64,000 nt of DNA from Dokdonella sp. (GCF_019634815.1 NZ_JAHCAP010000008.1:1-64000); one strand, 5' to 3'; shown: positions 17,871 through 28,621, counted from the stretch's first letter. Notes: generated from the letters alone by a model not told the origin. A program made the numbers and translations.

Positions 17871-20546
17871 ATGTTGAAACTTCCATTCCGCTCCCTCGGC
17901 GTGCTCGCGACGAGCTTGCCGATCAATCCCGGCACCAACGGCGCGCGTAGTGCCGCCGCCCAGGGCTTGATCGAACTTGCACGCCTCGACCGCCAGCGCG
18001 TGCTGGCACGCCTGGGCATCGACGGTGAGGGGCTCGATCCCGCCCAGGTGCAGGCGCGCCTCGAAGAATTCGGTCCCAACCTGATCGCGCCGGAGCGCAA
18101 GCGCAATCTGCTGCTCGAACTGGGCCTGCGCCTGATCACCAACCCGATCAACATCCTGCTCAGCGTGCTCGCGGTCGTCTCCTGGCTCGGCGATGACGCG
18201 GTGGGGGCAGTGATCATGCTGGCGATGGTCGGCATGGCGGTGTTCCTGTCCCACTTTCAGGAATCGCGCACGGGCAGGGCGATCGCGCGCCTGCGCAGTC
18301 TGGTCAGCAACACCGCGAGCGTGTGGCGCAGGGATGCCGATGACAGCGGCGTGCTGCCAGCGCGCAAGCTCGAGGTGCCGATTGAACAACTGGTGCCCGG
18401 TGACCTGGTGCATCTCTCGGCGGGCGACATGATTCCCGCCGACTTGCGTCTGATCGCAGCCAAGGATTTGTTCGTCAACCAGTCGACGCTCACCGGCGAG
18501 TCGCTGCCGATGGAGAAGTTCGCCAATGTCGATCTCGAGGCCACGGCACCGCTGGAGGCGCGCAACCTCTGTTTCATGGGCAGCAATGTCGTCAGCGGCA
18601 GCGCCTCGGGTGTGCTGGTGGCGACCGGTGCGCGCACTTGCTTCGGTGCGATTGCGGGTTCACTCACCGGACGGCGTCCGCCCACCAGCTTCGACAAGGG
18701 TGTGCAGCGTTTTGCCTGGCTCATGCTTCGCTTGATGGCGGTGATGGTACCGCTGGTGTTCGTGCTCAACGGCCTGGTCAAGGGCGCCTGGCTCGAAGCC
18801 TTCATGTTCGCGGTCGCGGTGGCCGTCGGGCTCACGCCCGAGATGCTGCCAATGATCGTCACCATCAACCTCGCCAAGGGCGCGATGGCGATGGCGAAGA
18901 AGGACGTCATCGTCAAGCGCCTCAACGCGATCCAGAACTTCGGCGCGATCGACGTGCTGTGCACCGACAAGACCGGCACGCTCACCCAGGACAAGGTGAT
19001 CCTCGAGCGGCATGTCGACATCGACGGCCAGGATGATGCCGGCGTGCTCGAATACGCCTGGCTCAACAGCCATTACCAGACCGGGCTCAAGAACCTGCTC
19101 GATATCGCCGTGCTCGAAGCTGCCGATGCCGACACCTGCCAGCGTTTGCAAGGCGAATACACGCTCGTCGATGAAGTGCCGTTCGACTTCGCGCGGCGGC
19201 GCATGTCGGTGATTGTGCGCAATCGCGCGGGTCGCCATTTCCTCATCGCCAAGGGTGCGGTGGCCGAGATGCTCGGCATCTGCAGCGCCCTGCATCACGC
19301 GCAACGCGGCAATACGCCGATGACCGCCGATGCCGCCAGCCGCGCCCGCGACGTCGCCCGCGATCTCAATGACGACGGCTTTCGCGTGATCGCACTGGGC
19401 ATGCGCGAGGTGGATCTGCGCAGCGCCTGGTCGGTGGCCGACGAGACCGATCTGGTGCTGATGGGCTTCATCGCCTTCCTCGATCCACCCAAGGAAAGCG
19501 TGGCCGAGGCGATCCGTGCGCTTGCGGGCAATGGCGTGGCGGTCAAGATCCTCACCGGCGACAACGACATCATCACGCGCAACGTCTGCCGTCAGGTCGA
19601 TTTCGAAGTGGAGCGTTGCCTGGTCGGCCCCGAGGTCGAGGCGATGGATGATGCACAGCTCACTCGTGCGACGCGCGAAACCCAGGTGTTTGCCCGCCTG
19701 AGCCCGCAGCAGAAGGTGCGCGTCATCGAGGCCCTGCATCGGGACGGACATGTCGTCGGCTTCCTCGGCGACGGCATCAACGATGGCCCCGCGCTGCGCG
19801 CGGCCGACGTCGGCATATCGGTCGACAGCGCGGTCGACATCGCCAAGGAGGCTGCCGACATCATCCTGCTCGACAAGAATCTCATGGTGCTCGAGGAAGG
19901 CCTGATCGAAGGTCGCAAGGTGTTCGGCAACATCCTCAAGTACATCAAGATGACCGCCAGTTCCAACTTCGGCAACATGTTCAGCGTGCTCGGCGCAAGC
20001 GTGCTGCTGCCTTTCCTGCCGATGGCGCCGGTACAGATCCTGCTCAACAACCTGCTCTACGATTTTTCGCAGACCGCGGTGGCCAGTGACGAGGTCGACG
20101 TCGAGTACCTCTCCCGGCCGCGCCAGTGGGACATGGCTTCGATCACGCGTTTCGTGTTGTGCATCGGCCCGGTCAGTTCGATCTTCGACTATGTGACCTT
20201 TGCCATTCTGTGGTTCGGGTTCAAGGCCAATGGCCCCGAGCACGCAGCGCTGTTCCAGACCGGCTGGTTCGTGGAATCGCTCTTGTCGCAGACCCTGATC
20301 GTGCACGTGATCCGTACCGGGCGTCTGCCGTTCGTGCACAGCCGCGCCAGCCTTCCCCTGGCCATGACCGGTCTGGCGATCTGCCTGCTTGGCATCTGGT
20401 TGCCGTATTCGCCGCTGGCTGCGCAATTCGGCTTCACGGCGCTGCCCGGCGCATTCTGGCCGTGTCTGGCCCTGATACTTGTCCTCTACATGGGGCTGGC
20501 GCAGCTGGTGAAGGCGGCGTTGATGCGGCGTTTCGGGTTGTTGTAG
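17871..20546 (+). CDS. mgtA: Magnesium-translocating P-type ATPase (MgtA/MgtB type)
   Basis: An 891-residue P3B-type ATPase, matching MgtA length. Visible are the actuator motif LTGESLPMEK (about 208), the phosphorylation site CTDKTGTLT (Asp366), KGAVAEML, LTGDN near 562 and GDGINDGPALRAADVGISVD near 632. Ten membrane helices are suggested, with the family signature AVAVGLTPEMLPMIVTINLAKGAMAMA before the phosphorylation site. It imports Mg2+ into the cytoplasm, usually under Mg2+ starvation. It stands alone between lpxK and lhr; no MgtC, MgtR or PhoPQ genes are nearby. Confidence 0.94.
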   Translation: MLKLPFRSLGVLATSLPINPGTNGARSAAAQGLIELARLDRQRVLARLGIDGEGLDPAQVQARLEEFGPNLIAPERKRNLLLELGLRLITNPINILLSVLAVVSWLGDDAVGAVIMLAMVGMAVFLSHFQESRTGRAIARLRSLVSNTASVWRRDADDSGVLPARKLEVPIEQLVPGDLVHLSAGDMIPADLRLIAAKDLFVNQSTLTGESLPMEKFANVDLEATAPLEARNLCFMGSNVVSGSASGVLVATGARTCFGAIAGSLTGRRPPTSFDKGVQRFAWLMLRLMAVMVPLVFVLNGLVKGAWLEAFMFAVAVAVGLTPEMLPMIVTINLAKGAMAMAKKDVIVKRLNAIQNFGAIDVLCTDKTGTLTQDKVILERHVDIDGQDDAGVLEYAWLNSHYQTGLKNLLDIAVLEAADADTCQRLQGEYTLVDEVPFDFARRRMSVIVRNRAGRHFLIAKGAVAEMLGICSALHHAQRGNTPMTADAASRARDVARDLNDDGFRVIALGMREVDLRSAWSVADETDLVLMGFIAFLDPPKESVAEAIRALAGNGVAVKILTGDNDIITRNVCRQVDFEVERCLVGPEVEAMDDAQLTRATRETQVFARLSPQQKVRVIEALHRDGHVVGFLGDGINDGPALRAADVGISVDSAVDIAKEAADIILLDKNLMVLEEGLIEGRKVFGNILKYIKMTASSNFGNMFSVLGASVLLPFLPMAPVQILLNNLLYDFSQTAVASDEVDVEYLSRPRQWDMASITRFVLCIGPVSSIFDYVTFAILWFGFKANGPEHAALFQTGWFVESLLSQTLIVHVIRTGRLPFVHSRASLPLAMTGLAICLLGIWLPYSPLAAQFGFTALPGAFWPCLALILVLYMGLAQLVKAALMRRFGLL

Positions 20547-20587
20547 GCCGTCTCACCACCTGCGACGCCGACGACTAGACTGGCGCG

Positions 20588-23500
20588 ATGGTGCACCAGA
20601 TTTTCCATCCCGCAGTCGCCGCCTGGTTCGCGCGCAACTTCAGCGCGCCGACCCCGGCGCAGATTGCGGCATGGCCCGCGATTGCCGCCGGCCGTGACAC
20701 CCTGATCGCGGCGCCTACCGGTTCGGGCAAGACACTCGCGGCCTTCCTCGCCGTGATCGACGACCTCGTGCGCCGCGGCATCGATGGTGCCTTGCCCGAC
20801 GAAACCGCGATCGTTTACGTCTCGCCGCTCAAGGCACTGTCCAATGACGTGCGCATCAATCTCGAAGCACCGCTGCTGGGTATCCGCGACGAGCTGCTTC
20901 AGCTGTGGCTGCCCGATGTCGAGATTCGCACGATGGTGCGTACCGGCGATACGCCGCAGGCCGATCGAGAGCGCATGAAGCGGCATCCGCCGCACATCGT
21001 GGTGACGACGCCCGAGTCGCTCTACATCCTGCTTGGCTCGGCCTCGGGTCGCGCAATGCTGGCGAGCACGCGCAGCGTGATCGTCGATGAAATCCATGCG
21101 CTCTACGGCAGCAAGCGCGGCGCGCACCTCGCACTGTCGCTGCAGCGGCTCGAAGCCTTGTGTGGCCGGCGGCTCGTGCGCATCGGCCTGTCGGCCACGC
21201 AAAAGCCGATCGACATGGTGGCGCGCTTCCTCGTCGGGCAGGAGGACCGTGCGGGCCAGCGGGACAGCGCATCGTGCAGCAGGCGCGACTGCGTGATCGT
21301 CGATGCGGGGCATCAGCGTCAGCGCGATCTGGCGCTGGAATTGCCCGGATCACCGCTCGCGGCCGTGATGTCCGGGGAAGTTTGGAGCGAAGTCCATGCC
21401 CGGCTCGAACAACTCATCGCCGCGCACCGCACCACGCTGATCTTCGTCAATACACGACGCCTGGCCGAGCGCCTCACGCGCTCGCTGTCGGAGCGTCTCG
21501 GCAAGGATGCGGTGACCGCACATCACGGCAGCCTGTCGAAAGAGCATCGCCTCGATGCCGAGCAGCGCCTCAAGAACGGCCGGCTCAAGGCCTTGGTTGC
21601 GACCGCATCGCTGGAGCTAGGTATCGACATCGGCGAAGTCGATCTCGTCTGTCAGATCGGCTCGCCGCGCTCGATCGCAACCTTCCTCCAGCGCGTGGGC
21701 CGCTCCGGCCATGCCGTCGGCGCCACGCCCAAGGGTCGCCTGTTCCCGCTCTCGCGCGACGAACTGGTCGAATGCAGCGCCTTGCTGGCCGCGGTACGTC
21801 GCGGCGAACTCGATGCGCTGCGCTGCGTGCCGATGCCGCTGGACGTGCTCGCCCAGCAGGTCGTGGCCGAGGTGGCGATGCGCGAATGGCGCGAGGATGC
21901 ATTGTTCGAAGCGCTGCGCGGTGCGGCGCCGTTCGAAGCGCTCACGCGCGATGCCTTCACGGCGCTGCTGCGCATGCTTGCCGAGGGCTACACCACGCGC
22001 CACGGTCCGCGCAGCGCGTGGCTGCACCGCGACGGCGTGCATGGCGTGCTGCGCGCGAGCCGCAGCGCGCGATTGACCGCTTTGACCAGCGGCGGCGCGA
22101 TCCCCGATACCGCCGATTACGAAGTCGTGCTCGAACCGCAGGCACTGATGATCGGCAGCGTCAACGAGGACTTCGCGGTCGAGAGTTTCGCCGGCGACAT
22201 CTTCCAGCTTGGCAACCATTCCTACCGGATCATTCGCATCGAACGTGGCCGCGTGCGCGTGGAAGACGCCCAGGACGCGCCACCCTCGATCCCGTTCTGG
22301 TTCGGTGAGGCACCCGGGCGCAGCGATGAACTGTCGCAGGAAGTCTCGCGCTTGCGCGCCGGCTTCGCCCGGCGCAGCGACCACGACCCGGCTTCGCTGC
22401 ACGCCTGGCTCGTCCATGACCTCGAGCTGGGTGAGGAAGCCGCGCGTCAGCTGGCCGACTATCTGGGCGCGGCGAAAATCGCGCTGGGCATGCTGCCGAC
22501 GCAGGACGACCTGGCGATGGAACGCTTTTTCGACGAAGCCGGCGGCACCCAACTGGTGATCCATTCCCCGTTCGGCAGCCGCATGAACCGTGCCTGGGGC
22601 CTGGCCCTGCGCAAGCGCTTCTGTCGCAGTTTCAATTTCGAGCTGCAGGCCGCTGCAACCGAGGACGCGATCGTGTTGTCGCTGTCGACCAGTCACAGCT
22701 TTCCGCTCGACGAAGTCGCGCGTTACCTGCATTCGAACACGGTGCGCGAGCTGCTCATCCAGGCCCTGCTGGATGCGCCGATGTTCGGCCTGCGCTTCCG
22801 CTGGAACGCGGTGACCGCGCTCGCGCTGCCGCGCTGCGTCGGCGGCAAGCGGGTGGCGCCCCAGCTGCAGCGCATGAAGGCCGAGGACCTGCTCGCGCAG
22901 GTGTTTCCCGATCAGGTCGCCTGCCTGGAGAACATCGTCGGTGATCGGCAGATTCCCGACCATCCGCTGGTCGCGCAAACGCTCGACGACTGCCTGCTCG
23001 ATGCGATGGACATCGATGCACTGGAAACGCTGCTGCGCCGCCTGCAGGAGGGCAGTGCGCGGATCGTTGCGCGCGACCTCACCGCACCCTCGCCGCTGGC
23101 CGCGGAAATCCTCGGCGCGCGCCCCTATGCCTTCCTCGATGATGCGCCACTCGAGGAACGCCGCACGCAGGCGGTTGCTGCGCGCCGCCGGCATGCGCCC
23201 GATGAAGCGAGCGACCTGGGTCGGCTCGACCCGCAGGCGATCGCGGCGGTGCGTGAGGAAGCCTGGCCGCAAGTGCGCAGCGCCAACGAACTGCATGCGG
23301 CCCTGCTCGGCGTCGGCTTCATCACGGCCAGCGAAGCTCAGCGCAACGTGGCGTGGGCGGACTGGCTCGCCTGGCTCGCGGCCGAACGGCGCGTGGCCTG
23401 CCGCCAGGTCAGCGGCGAACACGGTCTGGCCTCGATCTGGACCGTTGCCGAGCGCCTGCCGCAATTCATCGCCCTGCATCCGCAAGCCGATCAACATCCC

Positions 23501-25006
23501 GCACAGGTGATTGCCCCGGCTGAATATGCGCAGGCGAGCTGGACGCGCGAGGCGGCGCTGGTGGAGATCCTGCGCGCTCGTCTCACTGCCTTGGGACCCG
23601 TGTGCGCAGGCGAACTGGCCGCGTCACTCGCATTGGATCCTGCCGACGTCGCGCTCGCACTGCTCGCACTCGAACGCGATGGCTTCATCCTTCGCGGCAC
23701 GTTCAGCGCGGCGGCTGTGGGCGAGGGCAGCGAGGAATGGTGCGAACGCAGCCTGCTCGCGCGCATCCACCGCTACACGCTCGGCCGCCTGCGCCGCGAG
23801 ATCGAACCGGTCGAGCCGCGCGACTTCCTGCGCTTCCTCATCGATTGGCAGCATGCGGGGGCGACTTCGCGCATGAGCGGGCCCGATGCGCTCGCCGCCG
23901 TGCTTGCGCAACTGGAAGGGTTCGAGGCGCCGGCCGCAGCCTGGGAAGGGCAGATCCTGCCGACCCGACTGACTGGCTACGAGATCGCTTGGCTCGATGA
24001 CCTGTGCCAGTCTGGCCGCTTCGTGTGGATGCGCCTGCGCGCGCGCGACAATCCCGCTGCCATCGCCGCCGGCGCGCTGCGCAGCACGCCGATCGTGCTG
24101 CTGCAGCGACGCCACCGCGCGGCGTGGCTGGAGCAGGTCGAAGCGGGCGAAACCGTGCTGTCTTCACGCGCAGCCGCAGTCGCGCAGCACCTGGCGCGGC
24201 GCGGCGCCTCGTTTTTCGACGAACTGCTCGACGGCACGCAGCTGTTGCATGTGCAATTGGAAGAAGCGCTGGGCGAACTGGTGGCCGCGGGCCTGATCCA
24301 TGCGGATGGCTTCGGCGGTCTGCGCGCGTTGCTGGTGCCGGCAGCCAAGCGGCCGTCGGCGTCGCGCCGCCACGGCCGGCGCCGCGCTATCTTCGGCATC
24401 GAGGATGCCGGGCGCTGGTCGCTGCTGCGGCGCGCAGCGGGCGAAATCGATGCTCGCGCCGAGCAGGCAGCGGGCGAATCGGCGGTCGAAACGATCGCCT
24501 GGACCTTGTTGCGACGCTATGGTGTGGTCTGCTGGCACCTGCTCGCAGGCGAAGCGGCCTGGCTGCCACCCTGGCGCGAACTGGCGCGCGTCTACCAGCG
24601 CCTGGAAGCACGCGGGCAGATCCGCGGCGGACGCTTCATCGCGGGTTTGTCTGGCCAGCAGTTCGCCTTGCCCGAGGCGATCGCGGGCCTGCGCGCCACC
24701 CGGGCGCAAGCCCATGCTGGCGCGCTGGTGTGCGTGAGCGGGGTCGATCCACTCAATCTGCTGGGCAGCGTGCTGGCCGGCGACAAGCTGCCGCGCGTGA
24801 CGAGCTCACGTGTGGTCTACCGCGACGGCCTGCCGATTGCCCGTTGCGTTGCAGGCAAGGTGGAAGTCGAGCGTGGGCTCGATGGGGCGGGTGAGCGGGC
24901 TGCGCGCGAGCTTCTGATGGCCGCGCCGGGACGTAGCGCGTGTCGGCAGGCCTATGAGGCGCCAGTCCAAGGCAGGTCGATCGAGAAGACAGCTGAAGAG
25001 GAATAG
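20588..25006 (+). CDS. lhr: Large DEAD-box helicase Lhr
   Basis: A 1472-residue superfamily 2 helicase of the long Lhr family. The helicase core has Walker A APTGSGKT (Lys48), [17 protein letters not shown], Walker B VDEIHAL near 166 and [38 protein letters not shown] in the second RecA-like lobe. A winged-helix and beta-bundle follow ([16 protein letters not shown]), then a C-terminal extension of about 600 residues like the E. coli Lhr-CTD. Lhr unwinds DNA:RNA and DNA duplexes and is linked to repair. It starts 41 bp after mgtA; the size is close to E. coli Lhr (1538). Confidence 0.93.
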   Translation: MVHQIFHPAVAAWFARNFSAPTPAQIAAWPAIAAGRDTLIAAPTGSGKTLAAFLAVIDDLVRRGIDGALPDETAIVYVSPLKALSNDVRINLEAPLLGIRDELLQLWLPDVEIRTMVRTGDTPQADRERMKRHPPHIVVTTPESLYILLGSASGRAMLASTRSVIVDEIHALYGSKRGAHLALSLQRLEALCGRRLVRIGLSATQKPIDMVARFLVGQEDRAGQRDSASCSRRDCVIVDAGHQRQRDLALELPGSPLAAVMSGEVWSEVHARLEQLIAAHRTTLIFVNTRRLAERLTRSLSERLGKDAVTAHHGSLSKEHRLDAEQRLKNGRLKALVATASLELGIDIGEVDLVCQIGSPRSIATFLQRVGRSGHAVGATPKGRLFPLSRDELVECSALLAAVRRGELDALRCVPMPLDVLAQQVVAEVAMREWREDALFEALRGAAPFEALTRDAFTALLRMLAEGYTTRHGPRSAWLHRDGVHGVLRASRSARLTALTSGGAIPDTADYEVVLEPQALMIGSVNEDFAVESFAGDIFQLGNHSYRIIRIERGRVRVEDAQDAPPSIPFWFGEAPGRSDELSQEVSRLRAGFARRSDHDPASLHAWLVHDLELGEEAARQLADYLGAAKIALGMLPTQDDLAMERFFDEAGGTQLVIHSPFGSRMNRAWGLALRKRFCRSFNFELQAAATEDAIVLSLSTSHSFPLDEVARYLHSNTVRELLIQALLDAPMFGLRFRWNAVTALALPRCVGGKRVAPQLQRMKAEDLLAQVFPDQVACLENIVGDRQIPDHPLVAQTLDDCLLDAMDIDALETLLRRLQEGSARIVARDLTAPSPLAAEILGARPYAFLDDAPLEERRTQAVAARRRHAPDEASDLGRLDPQAIAAVREEAWPQVRSANELHAALLGVGFITASEAQRNVAWADWLAWLAAERRVACRQVSGEHGLASIWTVAERLPQFIALHPQADQHPAQVIAPAEYAQASWTREAALVEILRARLTALGPVCAGELAASLALDPADVALALLALERDGFILRGTFSAAAVGEGSEEWCERSLLARIHRYTLGRLRREIEPVEPRDFLRFLIDWQHAGATSRMSGPDALAAVLAQLEGFEAPAAAWEGQILPTRLTGYEIAWLDDLCQSGRFVWMRLRARDNPAAIAAGALRSTPIVLLQRRHRAAWLEQVEAGETVLSSRAAAVAQHLARRGASFFDELLDGTQLLHVQLEEALGELVAAGLIHADGFGGLRALLVPAAKRPSASRRHGRRRAIFGIEDAGRWSLLRRAAGEIDARAEQAAGESAVETIAWTLLRRYGVVCWHLLAGEAAWLPPWRELARVYQRLEARGQIRGGRFIAGLSGQQFALPEAIAGLRATRAQAHAGALVCVSGVDPLNLLGSVLAGDKLPRVTSSRVVYRDGLPIARCVAGKVEVERGLDGAGERAARELLMAAPGRSACRQAYEAPVQGRSIEKTAEEE

Positions 25007-25093
25007 AGCATTCCGGGTACCGCAAGGCGCGGCTCGGGTCTGGATGGAATGTTTCACGATTTGACATAATATACATACGGCACGTTTTTGCTG

Positions 25094-25112
25094 ATGCCAA
25101 CCGGTATGGCAT
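25094..25112. promoter_or_regulatory. Inverted repeat upstream of the small membrane protein gene
   Basis: ATGCCA (25094-25099) and TGGCAT (25107-25112) are perfect arms around 7 bp. Just upstream (25061-25076) is an AT-rich patch, unusual in this GC-rich DNA, with TTGACA and CATAAT/TATACA sequences at non-standard spacing. Together they look like a regulated promoter region, but the exact promoter cannot be placed. Confidence 0.35.
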
Positions 25113-25232
25113 GCGCTGATCGCGTATCCTTTGCGCAACCCTGAACGAACGCCCTGATCGATCGTCTCTGGCCGCTTCACATCCACCGGACGTAGCGCCG
25201 CAGCCGTCTGGCCGAACGTTTTGGCATCAATC

Positions 25233-25727
25233 ATGAGTGCAACCGATCCGCAGGAAGCCCCGGGCTGGCATCAGATCGAGATTCGTTCCCGCGGCCCGAG
25301 GCGTCGCGACACGCCGCCGTCCCGCCGCGAATATCACGCCAAATGGATCGCGATCAACGCCGTGATCGTGGTCGTCAGCGCATGGATCTACGGAACCCAG
25401 CTCATCCCGCGCTACATCAGCCACACCTTCGCGGATCCCGCGAGCCTCGATACCGAGGAAAAACTCCCACTCGCCGCTGCACGGAATCTGCCGCAGGAAA
25501 GCGCGGCAGCCCGCTCGCGGGAACGTGCGCCGACACCACGGCCGCTTGCACCGCCGCGAGCACCGCCTCCGCTGACACCTGCCGTGCCCGCTGCCGCTGC
25601 GTACTACACACCTGCGACCGCGGCCAGCCTCGGCTACAAGTGCATCGGGGGCGTGGCCTACAGGCATGAAATCGTCGATGGCGTGCCGACCTATACCTCG
25701 ACCGCGGCCTTCAAATGTCTCGAATGA
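25233..25727 (+). CDS. Single-pass membrane protein with proline-rich linker, unknown function
   Basis: A 164-residue protein I do not recognise. An Arg-rich cytoplasmic N-terminus (about 1-37) precedes one hydrophobic helix (about 38-57, [20 protein letters not shown]). A Pro/Ala-rich stretch (about 95-125) and a small C-terminal domain with two cysteines ([13 protein letters not shown] and AAFKCLE) follow, suggesting a periplasmic disulfide-bonded module on a stalk. The positive-inside pattern supports a cytoplasmic N-terminus. The ATG at 25233 is preferred to an upstream TTG at 25221. It lies 226 bp after lhr and has its own likely promoter region. Confidence 0.7.
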   Translation: MSATDPQEAPGWHQIEIRSRGPRRRDTPPSRREYHAKWIAINAVIVVVSAWIYGTQLIPRYISHTFADPASLDTEEKLPLAAARNLPQESAAARSRERAPTPRPLAPPRAPPPLTPAVPAAAAYYTPATAASLGYKCIGGVAYRHEIVDGVPTYTSTAAFKCLE

Positions 25728-25848
25728 TGGCGCAGGCGCCGGCCCACGTCAGCGGATCAGCTTGGTTACGACCTACTGCACGTGGCTGTGCGCGGCGACA
25801 CAGGCGTCGTGGTTTTGGGGCGACCGCGGCTGCGGCTCGACCAACAGC

Positions 25849-25878
25849 TTCCAATCCTTTCGGCATTTCCTGTAGAAT
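25849..25878 (+). promoter_or_regulatory. Candidate promoter of the L36 gene
   Basis: TAGAAT (25873-25878), in the context TGTAGAATCC common to ribosomal promoters of this group, lies 41 bp before the rpmJ ATG. A weak TTCCAA (25849-25854) is 18 bp upstream. A GAGG Shine-Dalgarno follows near 25909. Confidence 0.5.
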
Positions 25879-25918
25879 CCGCCGTTTGCCGTATTCCCAA
25901 CCTGTTCCGAGGCGTTCC

Positions 25919-26044
25919 ATGAAAGTCCTGTCGTCCCTCAAATCCGCCAAGACCCGCCACCGCGACTGCAAGGTCGTGCGCCGTCGCGGCAAGGTTTTCG
26001 TGATCTGCAAGAGCAACCCGCGTTTCAAGGCTCGCCAGCGCTGA
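25919..26044 (+). CDS. rpmJ: 50S ribosomal protein L36, zinc-independent form
   Basis: A 41-residue basic protein of the bL36 family, beginning [17 protein letters not shown]. Only two cysteines (Cys17 and Cys30) are present, so the CxxC...C...H zinc ribbon of the standard L36 is incomplete; this is the C-minus type represented by E. coli YkgO. Such forms can replace zinc-containing L36 in the ribosome and so spare zinc. It is monocistronic, with its own promoter-like -10 and a strong terminator 24 bp after the stop. A separate zinc-binding L36 would be expected in the ribosomal spc operon outside this window. Confidence 0.95.
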
Positions 26045-26067
26045 GCGATCGCGCCGTTGGGCTTGCA

Positions 26068-26095
26068 CGAAAAGGCCGCGCAGCGGCCTTTTTCG
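26068..26095 (+). terminator. Rho-independent terminator of rpmJ
   Basis: The stem AAAAGGCCGC (26070-26079) pairs with GCGGCCTTTT (26083-26092) around a 3-nt loop and ends in a T-tract. It is an A-tail/T-tail palindrome, so it could also act on the opposite strand. Confidence 0.9.
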
Positions 26096-26227
26096 TTTCC
26101 GGCAGCCGCGCCGGAAGGCCGATATTCCATTCCATGCTTGCGGGCATGGAAACCAAGCCACGCTTCTGCTACAAATCACGCTCGGTGGCGACTGGCCACA
26201 TTCCCTTGAACGACAAGGAGTTGACGC

Positions 26228-26620
26228 ATGATCCGCAAGTGCATTCTCGCGACGTTGCCCCTGCTTGTCGGCGTCGCCCTCAGCGCCACCCCGGCGCAGG
26301 CGATCCAAACGGACGTGGTAGTCGCGCCAGCCGATTCCACGGCCCCCGTCGATGCGGCTCCAGCCAAACCCAAGCCCGCCAGAAAAGCCCGCCGCAGCCA
26401 TTCCGTCGACTACGGCAATGCCAGCGTACCGGTGCGCGGGATGAGCATGGCCCAGGTCGAAAAGCGCTTTGGTGCGCCGGTAGACAAACTGCCTGCCGCC
26501 GGGGGTGACACGCCGCGCCATCCAACCATCAATCGCTGGCGTTACAACGGCTACACCGTTTATTTCGAGCGGACCCACGTGATCCATACCGTGATGGACG
26601 CGGCCACGCCGACCACCTGA
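26228..26620 (+). CDS. Small exported protein with BamE-like C-terminal module
   Basis: A 130-residue protein with a clear Sec signal peptide (MIRKCILATLPLLVGVALSATPAQA, cleavage near 25). An Ala/Pro/Lys linker follows, then a compact C-terminal domain of about 65 residues. The domain reads GMSMAQVEKRFGAP...PTINRWRYNGYTVYFERTHVIHTV, resembling the small SmpA/BamE-type fold in which a MTxxQVxxxLGxP motif precedes beta strands. I do not assign it to the Bam complex; the resemblance is by motif only. AAGGAG lies about 8 bp before the ATG. Its stop overlaps the aguA start (TGATG), so it is probably co-translated with the putrescine genes. Confidence 0.72.
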   Translation: MIRKCILATLPLLVGVALSATPAQAIQTDVVVAPADSTAPVDAAPAKPKPARKARRSHSVDYGNASVPVRGMSMAQVEKRFGAPVDKLPAAGGDTPRHPTINRWRYNGYTVYFERTHVIHTVMDAATPTT

Positions 26621-27660
26621 TGACCGCAGCTGCATGGCGGCTGCCCGCCGAATGGGAAGCGCAGGCAGCCGTCCTCATTGCCTGGCCGCACGCAGACACC
26701 GACTGGGGCCCGCGCCTGCCGCGCATCGAGCGGGCCTACGCGGGCTTGGCTGCAGCGATCGCGCGCTTCGAGCCGCTGCTCATCGTCGTTGCCGATTCCG
26801 GTGTGCGTGACCATGCCAGCAGCATGCTTGCGGCCGCGAAGGTGGATGCAACACGACTGCGCTTCGTCGAACTCGCCTACGACGACACCTGGCTGCGCGA
26901 TTCCGGTCCGCTGAGCCTGGCTTCCGATTGCCGATTCCGGATGCTGGATTTTCGTTTCACCGGTTGGGGCGGCAAATACGCAGGCGGACGTGACGACCGC
27001 CTGATTGCCGGCCTGCTCGATGCCGGCGTGTTCGCCGCGGAAACCGAACACCGCCGCATCGACTGGGCACTGGAAGGTGGCGCGATCGAGAGCGATGGTG
27101 CCGGCACCCTGCTGACGACCTCGCGCTGCCTGCGGCAACGCCATCCGCAAATGAGCCGCGCGCAGATGGACGACATGCTGCGCGATGCCTTCCACGCCGA
27201 GCGCGTGCTCTGGCTCGATCACGGCTACCTGCAAGGCGATGACACCGACGCCCACATCGACACACTGGCGCGGTTCGCGCCCGATGATGCGATCGTGTAC
27301 CAGGCATGCGACGATCCGGCCGACCCGCACCATGCCGAACTGGCGCGGATGCACGAAGAACTGGCGCGCCTGCGCACCGCGACGGGCCAGCCCTATCGGC
27401 TGCACGCCCTGCCCTGGGCGCGTGCGATCGCCGACGAAGGCCGACGCCTTGCGGCTTCGTATGCGAACTATTTGATCGTCAATGGCGGTGTGATGATGCC
27501 CGCCTATGGCGATCCCGCCGATGCCCGCGCACAAGCAGTGGTTGCCGCCGCCCATCCGGGGCGCGAAATTGTCGCGGTCGATGCCCGCGAACTCATCTGG
27601 CAGAACGGCAGCGTGCATTGCCTGACGATGCAATTGCCCGCAGGCGTACTCGCCGCCTGA
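26620..27660 (+). CDS. aguA: Agmatine deiminase
   Basis: A 346-residue enzyme of the peptidyl-arginine-deiminase-like family that converts agmatine to N-carbamoylputrescine and ammonia. Recognisable motifs are the N-terminal PAEWEAQAAVLIAWPH, DDTWLRDSGP (about 88-97), ALEGGAIESDG, the HGYLQGDDTDAHIDTLARF catalytic region near 207-225, and the nucleophile in NGSVHCLTMQLP (Cys334). The ATG overlaps the upstream stop by one base (TGATG). aguB follows after 74 bp, giving the complete two-step route from agmatine to putrescine. Confidence 0.95.
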   Translation: MTAAAWRLPAEWEAQAAVLIAWPHADTDWGPRLPRIERAYAGLAAAIARFEPLLIVVADSGVRDHASSMLAAAKVDATRLRFVELAYDDTWLRDSGPLSLASDCRFRMLDFRFTGWGGKYAGGRDDRLIAGLLDAGVFAAETEHRRIDWALEGGAIESDGAGTLLTTSRCLRQRHPQMSRAQMDDMLRDAFHAERVLWLDHGYLQGDDTDAHIDTLARFAPDDAIVYQACDDPADPHHAELARMHEELARLRTATGQPYRLHALPWARAIADEGRRLAASYANYLIVNGGVMMPAYGDPADARAQAVVAAAHPGREIVAVDARELIWQNGSVHCLTMQLPAGVLAA

Positions 27661-27734
27661 ACGCTCCCCGGCCGCGACCAGCAGCCGGCGGATTCGCGCT
27701 AACATCGCCGATTGCCTTTCTGGGTGATGCACCG

Positions 27735-28619
27735 ATGGCACACAAACTCAAGGTCGCGCTGTTGCAGGAATCCGACCACGGCAGCCGCGAGGCCAATCTC
27801 GATGCGATCGAGTCGGGCTTGCGCAAGGCCGCCGCTGCCGGTGCGCAGTTGGTGCTGCTGCAGGAACTGCACAACGGCCCATATTTCTGTCAACACGAGG
27901 ATGTCGGCGAATTCGAGCGCGCCGAGCCGATTCCCGGCCCGAGCACGCAGCGCATCGGCGCGCTCGCTGCGGAGCTGGGTCTGGTCGTGGTCGCCTCGCT
28001 GTTCGAACGCCGTGCTGCGGGCCTGTACCACAATACCGCGGTCGTGTTCGATCGCAGTGCGCAGATTGCCGGTCGCTATCGCAAGATGCACATTCCCGAC
28101 GATCCGGCCTTTTACGAGAAGTTCTATTTCACGCCCGGCGACCTCGGTTTCGAGCCGATTCCGACCTCGGTCGGCAAACTCGGCGTGCTGGTGTGCTGGG
28201 ACCAGTGGTATCCCGAGGGTGCGCGTCTGATGGCGCTGGCTGGCGCGGACATCCTGCTCTATCCAACCGCGATCGGTTGGGATCCGGCCGATGCGCAGGA
28301 CGAGAAGGAGCGCCAGCGCGAGGCCTGGATCACCGTGCAGCGCGGTCATGCGATTGCCAACGGCCTGCCTCTGCTTGCCTGCAACCGCAGCGGCTTCGAA
28401 GCGGCGCCCGATGGCGGACGCGGGATCGCTTTCTGGGGTTCGAGCTTCGTGGCCGGACCGCAAGGGGAATTCATTGCCCGCGCCGGCGAGTCAGGGGCCG
28501 AGCTGCTGCTCGCCGATGTCGATCTCGCGCGCAGCGAAACGGTGCGCCGCATCTGGCCGTTCCTGCGGGATCGTCGCATCGACGCCTACGCCGACCTCAC
28601 CCGCCGCTATCGCGATTGA
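27735..28619 (+). CDS. aguB: N-carbamoylputrescine amidase
   Basis: A 294-residue nitrilase-superfamily enzyme hydrolysing N-carbamoylputrescine to putrescine, CO2 and ammonia. The catalytic triad is visible as Glu44 (LLQELHNGPYF), Lys117 (YRKMHIPDDP) and Cys154 (VLVCWDQWYPE). The substrate-typical CNRSGFE and GSSFVAGPQGE segments are present. The frame is open upstream to 27306. I placed the start at MAHKLKVALLQE, the usual family N-terminus; no strong Shine-Dalgarno is visible. It follows aguA and is followed 2 bp later by the TraB-family gene. Confidence 0.95.
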   Translation: MAHKLKVALLQESDHGSREANLDAIESGLRKAAAAGAQLVLLQELHNGPYFCQHEDVGEFERAEPIPGPSTQRIGALAAELGLVVVASLFERRAAGLYHNTAVVFDRSAQIAGRYRKMHIPDDPAFYEKFYFTPGDLGFEPIPTSVGKLGVLVCWDQWYPEGARLMALAGADILLYPTAIGWDPADAQDEKERQREAWITVQRGHAIANGLPLLACNRSGFEAAPDGGRGIAFWGSSFVAGPQGEFIARAGESGAELLLADVDLARSETVRRIWPFLRDRRIDAYADLTRRYRD

Positions 28620-28621
28620 CC

